Below are positions 33,647-43,488 of a DNA stretch of 64,000 nt, one piece after another. The position numbers and the translations under genes are program-made. The DNA comes from Photobacterium sanguinicancri (GTDB taxonomy: Bacteria; Pseudomonadota; Gammaproteobacteria; Enterobacterales; Vibrionaceae). Position 1 is the first letter of the stretch. The number at the start of each line of letters is the position of its first letter. The notes under the pieces were generated by a model, which saw only the letters and a list, made by a program, of their open reading frames with translations, had not been told where the DNA came from and did no database searches. The stretch spans positions 744,001-808,000 of the forward strand of contig NZ_AP024851.1 of NCBI RefSeq assembly GCF_024346675.1, in the 5' to 3' direction.

Positions 33647-36600
33647 CTACTCATTCAAACCAAGCTGCTTTAAAAAAAGACTTTCCAGTTGCGATGAATT
33701 TATCGCGTTTATAGTTTTGATTAGCGCTGGAATGTCATCTTGCACGTTCAGATTCAAATGCACGGGTCGTCCATTCTGAAAATTTGGATTAAAACCCTTA
33801 AATCGTGAACTTGCGTTTAATTGTCCATCTTTAGAATAGTCTAGATCAATCGCCAGCGAGTGATAGTTATAATTTTTGAGAATCTTCCCAACTACTAATA
33901 CGCTATTCTCTCCAGCGGCTTCAACATTCTGATCGATAGACGATCCTTCCAGATATCGTAAGATCCCACCGGGAAACCGAGAGTGTAAATGCCCCGACTT
34001 AATGGAAGGTGCTCCATCTTCAATTGAAAGTGGAATCACACCATCGACAATCCCCGTGAGTTCGATATCGTCTTGTTCCAGCAATTGTATAAGTAACGCA
34101 AGATCGAGGCCATGAACCCTAATATCTTTAGGGGAGACATCCAGCAGACTGTTGCTCGACGCATTATGTACACTGATCTTACCGCCTAATACGTCAGCAT
34201 GCGCCCGGTGAAGCTGATAACGCTGCTGGTGGGTATCAAACTCTAGGTTCGCGACAATATCCTCAAACAATGCCCCAGCGTGAAATAACCCAGCATGAAT
34301 GCTGATAGGGTGACGTGACTTTATCCCCTGAGGGGTAATGTCAGCAGTGATTGATGTATTCACATTACCAAACCTAAATCCAGATACCTCGCCAGTGAGC
34401 TGGTGGCTAAAGAGCCCTATACGACCATTGAAGTTGTTACCACGTAACGTGAATTGTCCATCATAACTGATGCTGCCATGCGTGAAATCGTAATGAAGCG
34501 GAAACTGGGGGAAGTAGTATTTTTTCAGTGTTTTCTTGTTGTTAAATTTAATTATATTACGGTGTAACGTTATGGACGTGTCGTTACTGCCTGGTTTATG
34601 GCTGAGTGTGTATTTGGCAAGTGTTGCTTGCTTCCAGTTATCAATATCCCCTTGAAAGCGCCAGTTATTAGGCCGTAAAACGAGCTTGCCAACAGTTGAA
34701 AACTTAGGAAAACGTTGACTGTTCTGCTTAAAATGCGTTGCTATATCGTAGTGGCTTGAGAGGTTAAATAGTTGACCTAATGACAAGTCTATCTTGCGTA
34801 GGATGAGTTCTGTTTTCGCTTCATATTTTTGCACAGGTAACAGCGAACGTTTGACGGGCTGATTCTGAACAACTGGCTGGCCATTCTGGTCTTTAATTGT
34901 TTGTTCAGCAAAGAGGTTAGTATTGAGCGTGGCCGTAGATTTTTCAGGTAGTAATACCCGAATGTTAGCGTCTTCATCTGTTTTACTGATGGTTATAGTG
35001 TCAATTTGCACTGCAGTTTGCTGTGCATTTAGCAAATTGAGGTGGCGACCAAGCAGGTTTTGGCCGAGGGTAAGATTTTCAGTATTCAGCGCGAGTTTGC
35101 TAAGTATCAAACCATAGGCTTGGGTTGACCATGAAAACTGGTAATGACTCTGTGCCTCTATGCGTTCTAACTTGACACCTTCAAAGGGAAATACTTGGTT
35201 TATTTTGGTAGAGATTAAACCACTTAAGTGACATTGTAACTCAGGATTTTGGCATGTTAAGTCATCAATAAGTAACGATATTTTGTCACCCCATTGTGTT
35301 GATAGTGCAATAGCTTCTGTTTTATCTTCTAAGCTCATTTTTAATACGCGATTTCGGTAATGTACTTTAAGGTTGAGCTCACCATCGGTATGCAAAGTAA
35401 TGGTTTCTATATCTGACGGTGTCGGTTGGTCGCTGAGGTGTTTGCCGGGTAAAGCAAATTGATTGAGTTTTACATTAAGCGTTGGAGGAAGTTTAACGGC
35501 TAGTTTATAAAAGGCATCGATTAATCGTCTATCGACCACTTGATTATATCGAGTATTAGCAACACGGGAAGCAGTCACAGTGATAGGTGCATTAAGTTCA
35601 GCACTAGGAAGGTGTGTAAGTGCGAAGCGGCTCATAATGTCGTGTGTGTTTTTAAAATTAGCTTGGCAGAATAACTTCTGAGGCAATGGGTCGATGAATT
35701 CAATATCAGCTTGGCAATCGAGCGTATTGCCTTTGGGGCCTTTAACATGGCCTGTAAAGTTCGCTTCTTTATTATTCTTATGTTTAAGCAATACCTTAAG
35801 ATCGTAAGGAATGGGCCCCAGAACTTTTCCATCTATTCTAAATCGAGCCTGCCTGTCTTCTTGTTTATCGCGAGTTAGTGGCGTCTTTAATACGACTTTA
35901 GCGTCGAGGATAAGATCGCCATACATTAGATGATTCACTTTTAATACGTTCAGAGGAAGCGTCGCAAGGCTCGCAATGGTTTCACCCAAGTGTAGGCCTT
36001 GGTGGCTAGCATCACCGCGTTTGATAAACTTTGGCAGTATTTTAGGGTGACCAAGGTGAATGTTTTCTGCCTGCAGCTTTATAGATTGAGAGGGTTGCTG
36101 AATATCCATCTCGAAATGGAGCTCAGTGAGCTGTTGCTCTACTTCTGGCGGTAGCATCTCCCATTGCGGTGTTAGCTTATTAATACTAATAGAAAGCGGT
36201 GTGGTGTCTTCTTGCCAAGCGATTGAAAAATTCCCTTTGGAAAGCTTAGTCGGGTAAATAGGCGTGTTTTGCGGTGCTTCTGCTGAGCTCGGACGGGATG
36301 GCGTGACACTTTTTACCTTGGCTGTTTTGTTTGTCTTGTCACTTGCTGTCGCTAATTGATTCACAATCGCAGGGATAAATAAATTAAGTTGTCCTGATCC
36401 AACAATGCCTGAAATCGCTACATTCGGTTTGGTGGCTATAACAAGGTGTATGTCGTTTAACTGTTGGGTTTGAATCTGAGGCTGAGCGAAAGGGAGATCT
36501 ATCTGGACGTTAATGGAATCTGAGCTGGCGCTAAACACATAGGGATTAGAAAGATCTGTAAAATTCAACGCGGTGTTACGCAATAAAAAGTAGGGGAAGT

Positions 36601-36985
36601 CATACCCTATTTTTGTTAAGTACGTTTTCGCTTCTGTCGGCAAGCTTATTCTTGTGGTGTCTGCTGAAATTCGCCATGACGATGCTGAGATCGCGCTTTG
36701 ATCATCAAAGTATTTATCGATGGTGAGTTGATGAGTACTGATCTTTGTTCCGCTAATTTCGACTGCAACATGATCGATTTTGATCTGTGGGTATAAGCTG
36801 ATACCTGAAATCGCATTGATGATGATCCCTTTACTGGCTAGCCACATCGGTGTCGCGATCGCGATCATCAAAATAGCGCAGCATAAAACAAAGAGCAGCC
36901 TACGAATAAAGCGAAAGCGCTTAATCGGTTTTTGTGTTCGATCTGCTGTTTGTTCTACCTCATCGTTCACACGTATGCTCTTCAT
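33647..36985 (-). CDS. ydbH: YdbH AsmA-like intermembrane phospholipid transport protein
   Basis: The product has 1112 residues. One N-terminal membrane helix (about 29-50) is followed by a very long beta-rich periplasmic region, and a conserved C-terminal domain holds HALSLLIQLLEQDDIELTGIVDG-like sequence near residue 970. YdbH, TamB and YhdP are the three AsmA-like proteins thought to move phospholipids from inner to outer membrane through a hydrophobic groove. The length is somewhat above that of E. coli YdbH (about 880). The gene heads ydbH-ynbE-ydbL. Confidence 0.88.
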   Translation of the reverse strand: MKSIRVNDEVEQTADRTQKPIKRFRFIRRLLFVLCCAILMIAIATPMWLASKGIIINAISGISLYPQIKIDHVAVEISGTKISTHQLTIDKYFDDQSAISASSWRISADTTRISLPTEAKTYLTKIGYDFPYFLLRNTALNFTDLSNPYVFSASSDSINVQIDLPFAQPQIQTQQLNDIHLVIATKPNVAISGIVGSGQLNLFIPAIVNQLATASDKTNKTAKVKSVTPSRPSSAEAPQNTPIYPTKLSKGNFSIAWQEDTTPLSISINKLTPQWEMLPPEVEQQLTELHFEMDIQQPSQSIKLQAENIHLGHPKILPKFIKRGDASHQGLHLGETIASLATLPLNVLKVNHLMYGDLILDAKVVLKTPLTRDKQEDRQARFRIDGKVLGPIPYDLKVLLKHKNNKEANFTGHVKGPKGNTLDCQADIEFIDPLPQKLFCQANFKNTHDIMSRFALTHLPSAELNAPITVTASRVANTRYNQVVDRRLIDAFYKLAVKLPPTLNVKLNQFALPGKHLSDQPTPSDIETITLHTDGELNLKVHYRNRVLKMSLEDKTEAIALSTQWGDKISLLIDDLTCQNPELQCHLSGLISTKINQVFPFEGVKLERIEAQSHYQFSWSTQAYGLILSKLALNTENLTLGQNLLGRHLNLLNAQQTAVQIDTITISKTDEDANIRVLLPEKSTATLNTNLFAEQTIKDQNGQPVVQNQPVKRSLLPVQKYEAKTELILRKIDLSLGQLFNLSSHYDIATHFKQNSQRFPKFSTVGKLVLRPNNWRFQGDIDNWKQATLAKYTLSHKPGSNDTSITLHRNIIKFNNKKTLKKYYFPQFPLHYDFTHGSISYDGQFTLRGNNFNGRIGLFSHQLTGEVSGFRFGNVNTSITADITPQGIKSRHPISIHAGLFHAGALFEDIVANLEFDTHQQRYQLHRAHADVLGGKISVHNASSNSLLDVSPKDIRVHGLDLALLIQLLEQDDIELTGIVDGVIPLSIEDGAPSIKSGHLHSRFPGGILRYLEGSSIDQNVEAAGENSVLVVGKILKNYNYHSLAIDLDYSKDGQLNASSRFKGFNPNFQNGRPVHLNLNVQDDIPALIKTINAINSSQLESLFLKQLGLNE

Positions 36986-37169
36986 AACTTAGTGGTAATT
37001 AAAGCATATAGCTATTTATTGCTCACGGCAGAATAAAAGAAGAGATAAGGTAAGAAATGGGCAAAAGGAAAGTAGGAATAAAAAAATTCTCACCGCAGGC
37101 ATTAGACAGGACAAGCGCCATTGGTGAGAGATTCCATGTTGTAGACAATGTTTCTTATTATTAGAATTC

Positions 37170-37192
37170 AAAAACGGCAGTGCCGTAAAAAT
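37170..37192 (-). terminator. Short terminator-like hairpin
   Basis: The stem ACGGC/GCCGT (37174-37178, 37182-37186) has A runs on one side and T runs on the other in the minus-strand reading. It follows the gene at 37221-37550. Confidence 0.6.
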
Positions 37193-37220
37193 AGTGACAG
37201 TAGTACAAGTTTATCGCGCG

Positions 37221-37550
37221 TTAACCTGCAAGAGCAGGTTCACAGAGAATGCGCTCAATAGGTGTAATTTTTTCTGTTTTAGCGTTTATATGCAAAAGAG
37301 AATCTTGAATTGCTTGCTTAGTGGCTAAATCATCATGTAATGCTATTGCATGTAAAGCATGGTTTAAAAGCTGCTCCATAGTCTCGACATGATGCTTTGC
37401 GCATTCAAGCTGTGAATACTGCAACTTGAAGTACTCTTCTAGCTCAGGGTTTGGTATTAGATAAGGGTTTGAGTGCGACTTATCTTGAAGATCGATCGTT
37501 TGCTTACATTGTTCGATAACGTGAATAAGATCGTTCGGAGAGTGTTCCAT
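37221..37550 (-). CDS. Small helical protein, function unknown
   Basis: The product has 109 residues from the ATG at 37550; an earlier ATG at 37601 would add a basic leader without support. The sequence is polar and largely helical, with many His and Gln residues (YSQLECAKHHVETMEQLLNHALHAIALHDDL). It has no signal peptide or membrane segment. I do not recognise a family. A terminator-like hairpin follows, which supports a real single gene. Confidence 0.6.
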   Translation of the reverse strand: MEHSPNDLIHVIEQCKQTIDLQDKSHSNPYLIPNPELEEYFKLQYSQLECAKHHVETMEQLLNHALHAIALHDDLATKQAIQDSLLHINAKTEKITPIERILCEPALAG

Positions 37551-37994
37551 GAAAATCCTTATCGTGAGTGCCTTTGCCAAAAAACGCTTTTTTAATTTCA
37601 AAGCATTTCATTCGTCAATTCATCCATGTGATTGATGTAGCTACTTTATATTAGATTCATCATACAAAACTTAACATAGATCAACTAATTGAATATTCTT
37701 TTATTTTGAATATTTAAGCGGTTTTAGTGGGAAATAAATGCTTTGTTTTACAAGGTTCTAGTAGTAACAAGAAAGCTAAAAATGACATTAGGTTGATATT
37801 ATTCTGCTCGTTATTTTATTCGGATTTATGCGTAAATTATCTTGGTGGTTAAAAATATCTCGGGGATATATAAATATTAGTGACTAGTTAGTCATTATTT
37901 TTGCATGTTGCAGGCTAAGCCCCTATAGGGGAATCAATAAAATAGGGGTATGATAGTCCATTCGGTGCTTTGCTATGATAAACAGGGAGTTGTA
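37551..37994. other. AT-rich divergent intergenic region
   Basis: These 444 bases lie between a leftward small gene and the rightward LysR gene. It is unusually AT-rich in its middle part. I see no gene or clear operator. Confidence 0.5.
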
Positions 37995-38885
37995 GTGAAT
38001 AAATTATTGTCATTTGAGGCTTTGTTGGTATTAGATGCCATAGATCGACGTGGAAGTTTCGCTGCTGCGTCCGAAGAATTGGGTCGAGCGCCTTCATCTT
38101 TAAGCTATCAAGTCCAAAAACTAGAACAAGATTTAGACCTTGTTATCTTCGATCGCTCTGGCCATCGCGCAGTATTTACTAAAGCGGGGAGGTTGTTGCT
38201 AGAGCGCGGACGATTATTACTCCAAGCTGCAGATGAGATGGTAGCGGATGCGAGTGCTCTGGCACATGGTTGGGAACTTGATATTACTATTTCGTACGAT
38301 GGGCTTCTTTCTTTTGAAGAGATGCTTCCCTTGGTGGATGGTTTAGCCAAAAAGAGTAAGACACGCCTTCGTTTTCAAGAAGAAATTCTGGCGGGCTGTT
38401 GGGAAGCGCTTGCGCAAGATAGGGCTGATTTAGTGATAGCACCAGCACCGACAGTTGCACCGCCTGAGGTGAAAATTGAACCGCTCGGTAAACAACTGGG
38501 ATTCTGGGTTGCTCACCCCGAGCATCCAATATTGCAGCATGATGATCCACTGGACCCACTCGTGCGTCTTCAATATCGCGTGATAGCAGTAGCAGATACT
38601 GCCCGTAATATGCCGCCTCTTTCTCACAATATTTTAGATGATCAACCATTACTCACGGTTAGCACCATGCACGACAAGTTGGTAGCCTTAAAAGCGGGTG
38701 TTGGTATTGGCACCCTTTCGTCGCATTATGCCAAAGAGGCCATTGCTCGCGGCGAGTTAGTGATGATTAAAGAAGAGCAAGCGCATAAGCTTGATATTGT
38801 TTTAGCCTGGAATCGAAATACGATGGGGAAAGCGAAATCATGGTGTATTCAGCAGCTCAAAAAGCAATGGCAAGTAAAGCCGTGA
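37995..38885 (+). CDS. LysR-family regulator, YhaJ-like
   Basis: The product has 296 residues from a GTG start at 37995, which has AGGGAG five bases upstream. The helix-turn-helix region (LDAIDRRGSFAAASEELGR, then SLSYQVQKLEQDL) and the C-terminal LAWNRNTMGKAKSWC follow E. coli YhaJ closely. YhaJ responds to aromatic compounds and controls quinol- and pathogenicity-related genes. No target is evident next to it; the convergent neighbour is the acetyltransferase gene. Confidence 0.85.
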   Translation: MNKLLSFEALLVLDAIDRRGSFAAASEELGRAPSSLSYQVQKLEQDLDLVIFDRSGHRAVFTKAGRLLLERGRLLLQAADEMVADASALAHGWELDITISYDGLLSFEEMLPLVDGLAKKSKTRLRFQEEILAGCWEALAQDRADLVIAPAPTVAPPEVKIEPLGKQLGFWVAHPEHPILQHDDPLDPLVRLQYRVIAVADTARNMPPLSHNILDDQPLLTVSTMHDKLVALKAGVGIGTLSSHYAKEAIARGELVMIKEEQAHKLDIVLAWNRNTMGKAKSWCIQQLKKQWQVKP

Positions 38886-38976
38886 ATAAGATGTGATACA
38901 CGGATACAAGATTGTTTGAGTGTGCCTCTCACCAAAATAAGTGAGAGGCTTTAAGCCTGATTTATACTAACAACAA

Positions 38977-41718
38977 CTAGCTGTTATCGCTTGGCTGCAG
39001 TAAAAGCAGCATTTCTACAATGCCATCGGCCATTTGAATATCAACATGGAAGCCCACTTTTTGCGCTAGCATGATCATGCCTCGGTTGGAGGGCATCGTC
39101 ATTCCAGTTAACCGCTGTAAGCCTCGTTTATGGCAATAATCGATGATTTTTTCCATTAAAATTCGGCCTAAACCAAGACCTTTCAAATCGGAACGTACCA
39201 AAATGGCAAATTCTGCCTCTTCGTTATAAGGGTCCGATAATGCGCGCGTGACACCGATAATCACTTCTTCTTCGCTGCCATCTTCATTTACCTGATTCGT
39301 GGTTGCAACAAATGCCATCTCGCGGTCGTAATCAATTTGAGTAAAGTTTGCTAGCGCCTCATGGTTGAATTCACCAACGTCGGAGAAAAATCGGCGATAT
39401 AAATCATCCACAGAGACTTTCGATACAAATTCGGCGTGCTTGGGTTCATCTTCTGGCAGGATTGGGCGCAGTAAAATAGATCGTCCATCTTTTAGGCTAA
39501 CGCTTTGTTCGTGTTCTTTCGGGTAGGGACGAATAGCCAGTCGTGCTTGTTTGTCTCCGCTAAATGGTTTTATTTCCATCGAGGCATCGATCACTGTGAG
39601 TTCATTACCAGAAACCAATAGCGGGTGAATATCTAGTGCGGCTATTTCAGGACAATCAATAATAAGCTGAGAAATTTGCACCAGTAACTGGCACAGTGCG
39701 GGAATATCGAGTTGTTCGGGTTGTCGACGTTGGCGGATTTTCCCTGTTTTAATGGCATTAATAACCATATAGCGAGCAAGTGCCATATTTAAAGGGGGAA
39801 TGGCAACAGCGGCGTCTTTATGAATATCCCATTCAACCGCATCTTCGCCCAACAAAATCACAGGGCCAAAAATAGCATCATGATGAACGGCAATACGCAG
39901 TTCCTGTGCACCTGCACGGTTTGCCATCTGTTGTACTAATAAACCATCAATACGTGCACTTGGGTAGTTTAAAGATACGCGGTCAAGAATTGCTTGTGCG
40001 CCATTAGCAACTTCTGCTGCATCTCTTAGGTGTAGCATTACGCCATGAATTTCTGACTTATGGCGAATGTCGGGTGAGCGAAGCTTAACAGCAACGGGGT
40101 AACCAATTTGCTCTGCGATGTGAGCGGCTTCTGCTGGATCATTGGCAATCCAAGTTGGCAGTGTATTAAAGCCATAGCTTTCAAGTAATGGCCTCACATC
40201 GTGAGTTTCCATTTGATATATGTTTTGTGCCAATAGCTCTTTGATCATGGCATTGACCAGCTTAGGGCTGGATTTGGTTTCACCAAAAGAAACCGGGGTC
40301 TCTATCAGCTGTTTCTGGTTACGACGGTACTCCACTAAATGCATGAAAGCAGAAACGGCACTTTCAGGTGTCCGATAGGCGGGGTAACCGGCATCGGCAA
40401 AAACTTGTCTTGCGCTTATGGCTTCATTTTCGCCAGCCCAATTGGTTAACACGTTGAATTTTCGAGTTCGTGGGTGGGATTGTAATAAGTGTACTAAGCG
40501 TTTTGCGGTTTCGTTGCCATCTGCGATTGCAGATGGCGAATGCATTATCAGCAGCGCGTCGAAATCATCTGAATCTAACAGTATTCTTACCGCTTTCTCA
40601 TAGCGTGTAATATCGGCATCACCAATGATGTCGATTGGGTTTGAATGCGACCAGCACGAGGGCAAAATATCAGAGAGCTGATTAATGGTGTCTTCACTTA
40701 ATGATGCAAGCTTACCCCCTCTATCTGATAACGCATCGACAGCCATTATTGCAGGGCCACCACCATTCGTTAGTATCGCCAATCGCTCGCCACGCAGCGG
40801 TACTGAATGCGCCAGTGTTTCTACAGCGGCAAATAACTCATGGGTATTGTGAACGCGGAGCATACCTGAACGGCGGATAGCCGCATCATAAACAGCATCA
40901 AGCCCTGCATCGCCACCAGTGTGGATTTGTGCAGCCATGCTGCCAGCCTGAGTTCGTCCACTTTTGACCACCAGAATACGGCGATTCCGAGCTGCTGCAC
41001 GCGCGGCAGACATAAACCGACGAGCGTCCTTTACTGAATCGACATACAACAAAATTGCTTCGGTTTTGCTATCGCGGCATAGCGTATCAAGCAGTTCAGC
41101 AAAGTTGATGTCACAGGCATCGCCGAGCGACAAAAACGTGGAAAATCCAATTTTCTTGTTTTTTGCCCAATCTAAGATCGTGGTACATACCGCCGCCGAT
41201 TGAGAGATAAAGGCAATGTTCCCTTTATTCGCGGAGATTGGGGAGAAAGACGCGTTAAGATTAAGCCAAGGTAAAATCAATCCCATACTATTAGGGCCGA
41301 CAATTCGCATACCGTAGCGTTGCGCCATCGTAAACATCCGTGATTCTTCGGATTCTATTACCTCTGCTTCTCCCGCGTTTGGTTTGGTTGTTGAGTAACT
41401 GGGTAGGCTGTTCATACCTGCCGCTAATACAACCGCGACTTTGACGCCTTTTTTACCGAGTTCCTCAATAATGGCTACGTTACGATGGGCGTTAGTACAA
41501 ACAACCGCAAGATCTGGCGTTCGGGGAAGACTTTGAATAGTAGGATAGGCCAATACACCCGCGACAGCATCGTACTTTGGGGTGACGGGCATTATAGGGC
41601 CATGAAAGCGACCCGATAATAAGTTACGAATAACAACATTACCCGCACGTTGAGGGTTGTCAGAAGCACCAATTACTGCAATGGATTTAGGCTTAAGTAA
41701 CTTATCGAGTCCGTTCAT
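38977..41718 (-). CDS. patZ: Pat-type protein lysine acetyltransferase (ADP-forming acyl-CoA-synthetase/GNAT fusion)
   Basis: The product has 913 residues. The N-terminal CoA-binding and ligase-like domains (SIAVIGASDNPQRAGN at about 12) are followed by an ATP-grasp region (GYPVAVKLRSPDIRHKSE near 545). The C-terminal GNAT domain (about 735-905) has AILVRSDLKGLGLGRILM as its acetyl-CoA loop. The layout matches E. coli PatZ/Salmonella Pat, which acetylates acetyl-CoA synthetase and other lysines. The gene stands alone on the minus strand. Confidence 0.9.
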   Translation of the reverse strand: MNGLDKLLKPKSIAVIGASDNPQRAGNVVIRNLLSGRFHGPIMPVTPKYDAVAGVLAYPTIQSLPRTPDLAVVCTNAHRNVAIIEELGKKGVKVAVVLAAGMNSLPSYSTTKPNAGEAEVIESEESRMFTMAQRYGMRIVGPNSMGLILPWLNLNASFSPISANKGNIAFISQSAAVCTTILDWAKNKKIGFSTFLSLGDACDINFAELLDTLCRDSKTEAILLYVDSVKDARRFMSAARAAARNRRILVVKSGRTQAGSMAAQIHTGGDAGLDAVYDAAIRRSGMLRVHNTHELFAAVETLAHSVPLRGERLAILTNGGGPAIMAVDALSDRGGKLASLSEDTINQLSDILPSCWSHSNPIDIIGDADITRYEKAVRILLDSDDFDALLIMHSPSAIADGNETAKRLVHLLQSHPRTRKFNVLTNWAGENEAISARQVFADAGYPAYRTPESAVSAFMHLVEYRRNQKQLIETPVSFGETKSSPKLVNAMIKELLAQNIYQMETHDVRPLLESYGFNTLPTWIANDPAEAAHIAEQIGYPVAVKLRSPDIRHKSEIHGVMLHLRDAAEVANGAQAILDRVSLNYPSARIDGLLVQQMANRAGAQELRIAVHHDAIFGPVILLGEDAVEWDIHKDAAVAIPPLNMALARYMVINAIKTGKIRQRRQPEQLDIPALCQLLVQISQLIIDCPEIAALDIHPLLVSGNELTVIDASMEIKPFSGDKQARLAIRPYPKEHEQSVSLKDGRSILLRPILPEDEPKHAEFVSKVSVDDLYRRFFSDVGEFNHEALANFTQIDYDREMAFVATTNQVNEDGSEEEVIIGVTRALSDPYNEEAEFAILVRSDLKGLGLGRILMEKIIDYCHKRGLQRLTGMTMPSNRGMIMLAQKVGFHVDIQMADGIVEMLLLLQPSDNS

Positions 41719-41924
41719 TATTTACTCCGCATCTTCTTATCTTTTACCAATCCTTCAGAGAGGTATAACTGATATTAGCGGATATAACGGGGAGTTTCTG
41801 GCTGATAGCTATGGGGTGTGATCACACGCGGCATTGCCAAATATATAAGGGGAAATTGCTGCCTAATCTTAACGTGAATAGTACAGCATCCATGCTGCAC
41901 TTTGTTTTACGGTGAGTACAGTAA

Positions 41925-42434
41925 CTAGACTTGGTAGCGGCTTTTATCGCCGATATCAAAATGCAGCGGCATACGCCATTTCGCAGCAGCCGCAACCGCC
42001 AGTAAAATAGCACCAGCCATACTGAATAAAATACTGATTTGCTGTTGATCAAAGACAAAACAAAACCAGAACCCGGCTAATACTAAGGGGGTTGCAAGCA
42101 GCACTTTCACCTGGAAACAAAAGTACTCTTTCACAGCCAATGCACTGAATGCAAAAAGAGCGGCACCTAATGCGAGCGGTTGCCATAATCCAGCTAAAAG
42201 CAAAATAGCGGCAAACAGACCACTGCCTTGAATTAACCAACGAAAACGTTTGTCGTAAATATGAACAGTGGATGAAGCAATTAATGCGGCTGCGACAAGA
42301 ACGGTTGTTGCCGTTTCTGTTTCCCATGCAATTATTGATAGTGTCGCTGCAGCCACGGTTAATGATAAACGATAAAGAATGACGGTAATAATATCGATAA
42401 TGTCTAACTGACTTTTGATATGTGGATCTGCCAT
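41925..42434 (-). CDS. DUF2301-type integral membrane protein
   Basis: The product is a 169-residue protein with five or six membrane segments. The pattern VKEYFCFQVKVLLATPLVLAG and the C-terminal AAAAKWRMPLHFDIGDKSRYQ fit the DUF2301 membrane family. Function is unknown. The gene is divergent from the SPOR lipoprotein gene across 169 bases that must carry both promoters. Confidence 0.7.
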   Translation of the reverse strand: MADPHIKSQLDIIDIITVILYRLSLTVAAATLSIIAWETETATTVLVAAALIASSTVHIYDKRFRWLIQGSGLFAAILLLAGLWQPLALGAALFAFSALAVKEYFCFQVKVLLATPLVLAGFWFCFVFDQQQISILFSMAGAILLAVAAAAKWRMPLHFDIGDKSRYQV

Positions 42435-42603
42435 TTAGCACTCCAAAGAAAAATTATTGAGAGAAATGAATATAACGAGGGAATTCTACTACTAAATGCT
42501 GTGACAGAGGGCAGATAGTTATTGATCTTGCATAACGTTTTGCTTGATTGGTATAAGAACTAGCGTCAGAATAATTGCAGAAATTTTCAGTGGTAGGATA
42601 ACA

Positions 42604-43119
42604 ATGAAAAAAATCGCCGTTTTAGCCGTAGCAACGGCACTTGTCGGGTGTGCGTCAAATACAGATTCATTAGAGATTGTCAGTTCAACTTCTCAGGAAG
42701 TGTATTCAGCAGAACAGATTGCAGCAATGCAAGCAGAGAACACAGCGCAAAACGTCACGACAACGGAAGTCAGTAACGAAACACAGCAAGTGCAGCCACA
42801 AACAGAAACTAAGCCAACATACGAATATGTCGAAGCAGCAAAAGATGGCTATACCATTCAAGTGTTAGCGCTAAGCCATAACCAAGGCTTTACGACTTAC
42901 TTGAATAAGCTACCGTCGAATCAGCCTGTTTGGACTAACAAGAAAATGTTAGATGGCCTGCCTTGGTACACATTGTTGTTTGGTCAGTACGAAACGCGCG
43001 AACAAGCGAAGCGTGCTTTGAATGCATTGCCACAAGACGTAAAAACATATGGCCCATTCATTCGCAAAATTGATGACATTAAAGCATCACCAAGTCCAAA
43101 GCTGACTAAGCTAAATTAA
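42604..43119 (+). CDS. SPOR-domain lipoprotein
   Basis: The product has 171 residues from the ATG at 42604. The signal peptide ends at the lipobox LVGCA. A Gln/Thr-rich linker precedes the SPOR domain (about 95-160: YTIQVLALSHNQGFTTYL, then WYTLLFGQYETREQAKRAL). SPOR domains bind septal peptidoglycan lacking stem peptides, so the protein probably sits at the division site. A strong terminator follows directly, so it is likely a single-gene unit. Confidence 0.85.
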   Translation: MKKIAVLAVATALVGCASNTDSLEIVSSTSQEVYSAEQIAAMQAENTAQNVTTTEVSNETQQVQPQTETKPTYEYVEAAKDGYTIQVLALSHNQGFTTYLNKLPSNQPVWTNKKMLDGLPWYTLLFGQYETREQAKRALNALPQDVKTYGPFIRKIDDIKASPSPKLTKLN

Positions 43120-43488
43120 TCATTCTGGTTAGTCACCCAAAAGGTACTTTTAAAAGAGAGCGCTTAGCGCTCTTTTTGGTTTATTGGGCAAGTAAATTTC
43201 ACGTAGTTGTGGTCGACTCACTTGCTCTGAAAGCTCTTATGATCCGCTGTGTCTCGCGTTTATTACAGTTAAATGAAGACTTTTTAATCAGTTAATCGGG
43301 AAGGTTTATGATTTCTGATGGTTTTTACACGTAACCCGACAGAGATACTGCCATCAGTAGGTATTTTTGATTACTATTGGGTAATAAACGGGGTTGGCGT
43401 CTCTCTACATTGTATTCTTACGCCAAGCCAGATGATGATTAATGTTGGTGAACACAGAGTTACCAATGAAGTACCACAAGGGACGATA
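43120..43488. other. Intergenic region before ddl
   Basis: The left end holds the terminator of the SPOR gene. The rest (about 310 bases) has no supported gene. An open frame running into ddl from 43318 lacks a ribosome site and looks like chance extension. Confidence 0.55.
43150..43180 (+). terminator. Rho-independent terminator
   Basis: The stem AGAGCGC/GCGCTCT (43157-43163, 43167-43173) has a 3-base loop and a TTTTT tail. Confidence 0.88.

Noticed and set aside
43318..43488. N-terminal extension of ddl
   Set aside because: The conserved Ddl N-terminus begins at 43489 after AAGGGA, and the extension is not ligase-like.
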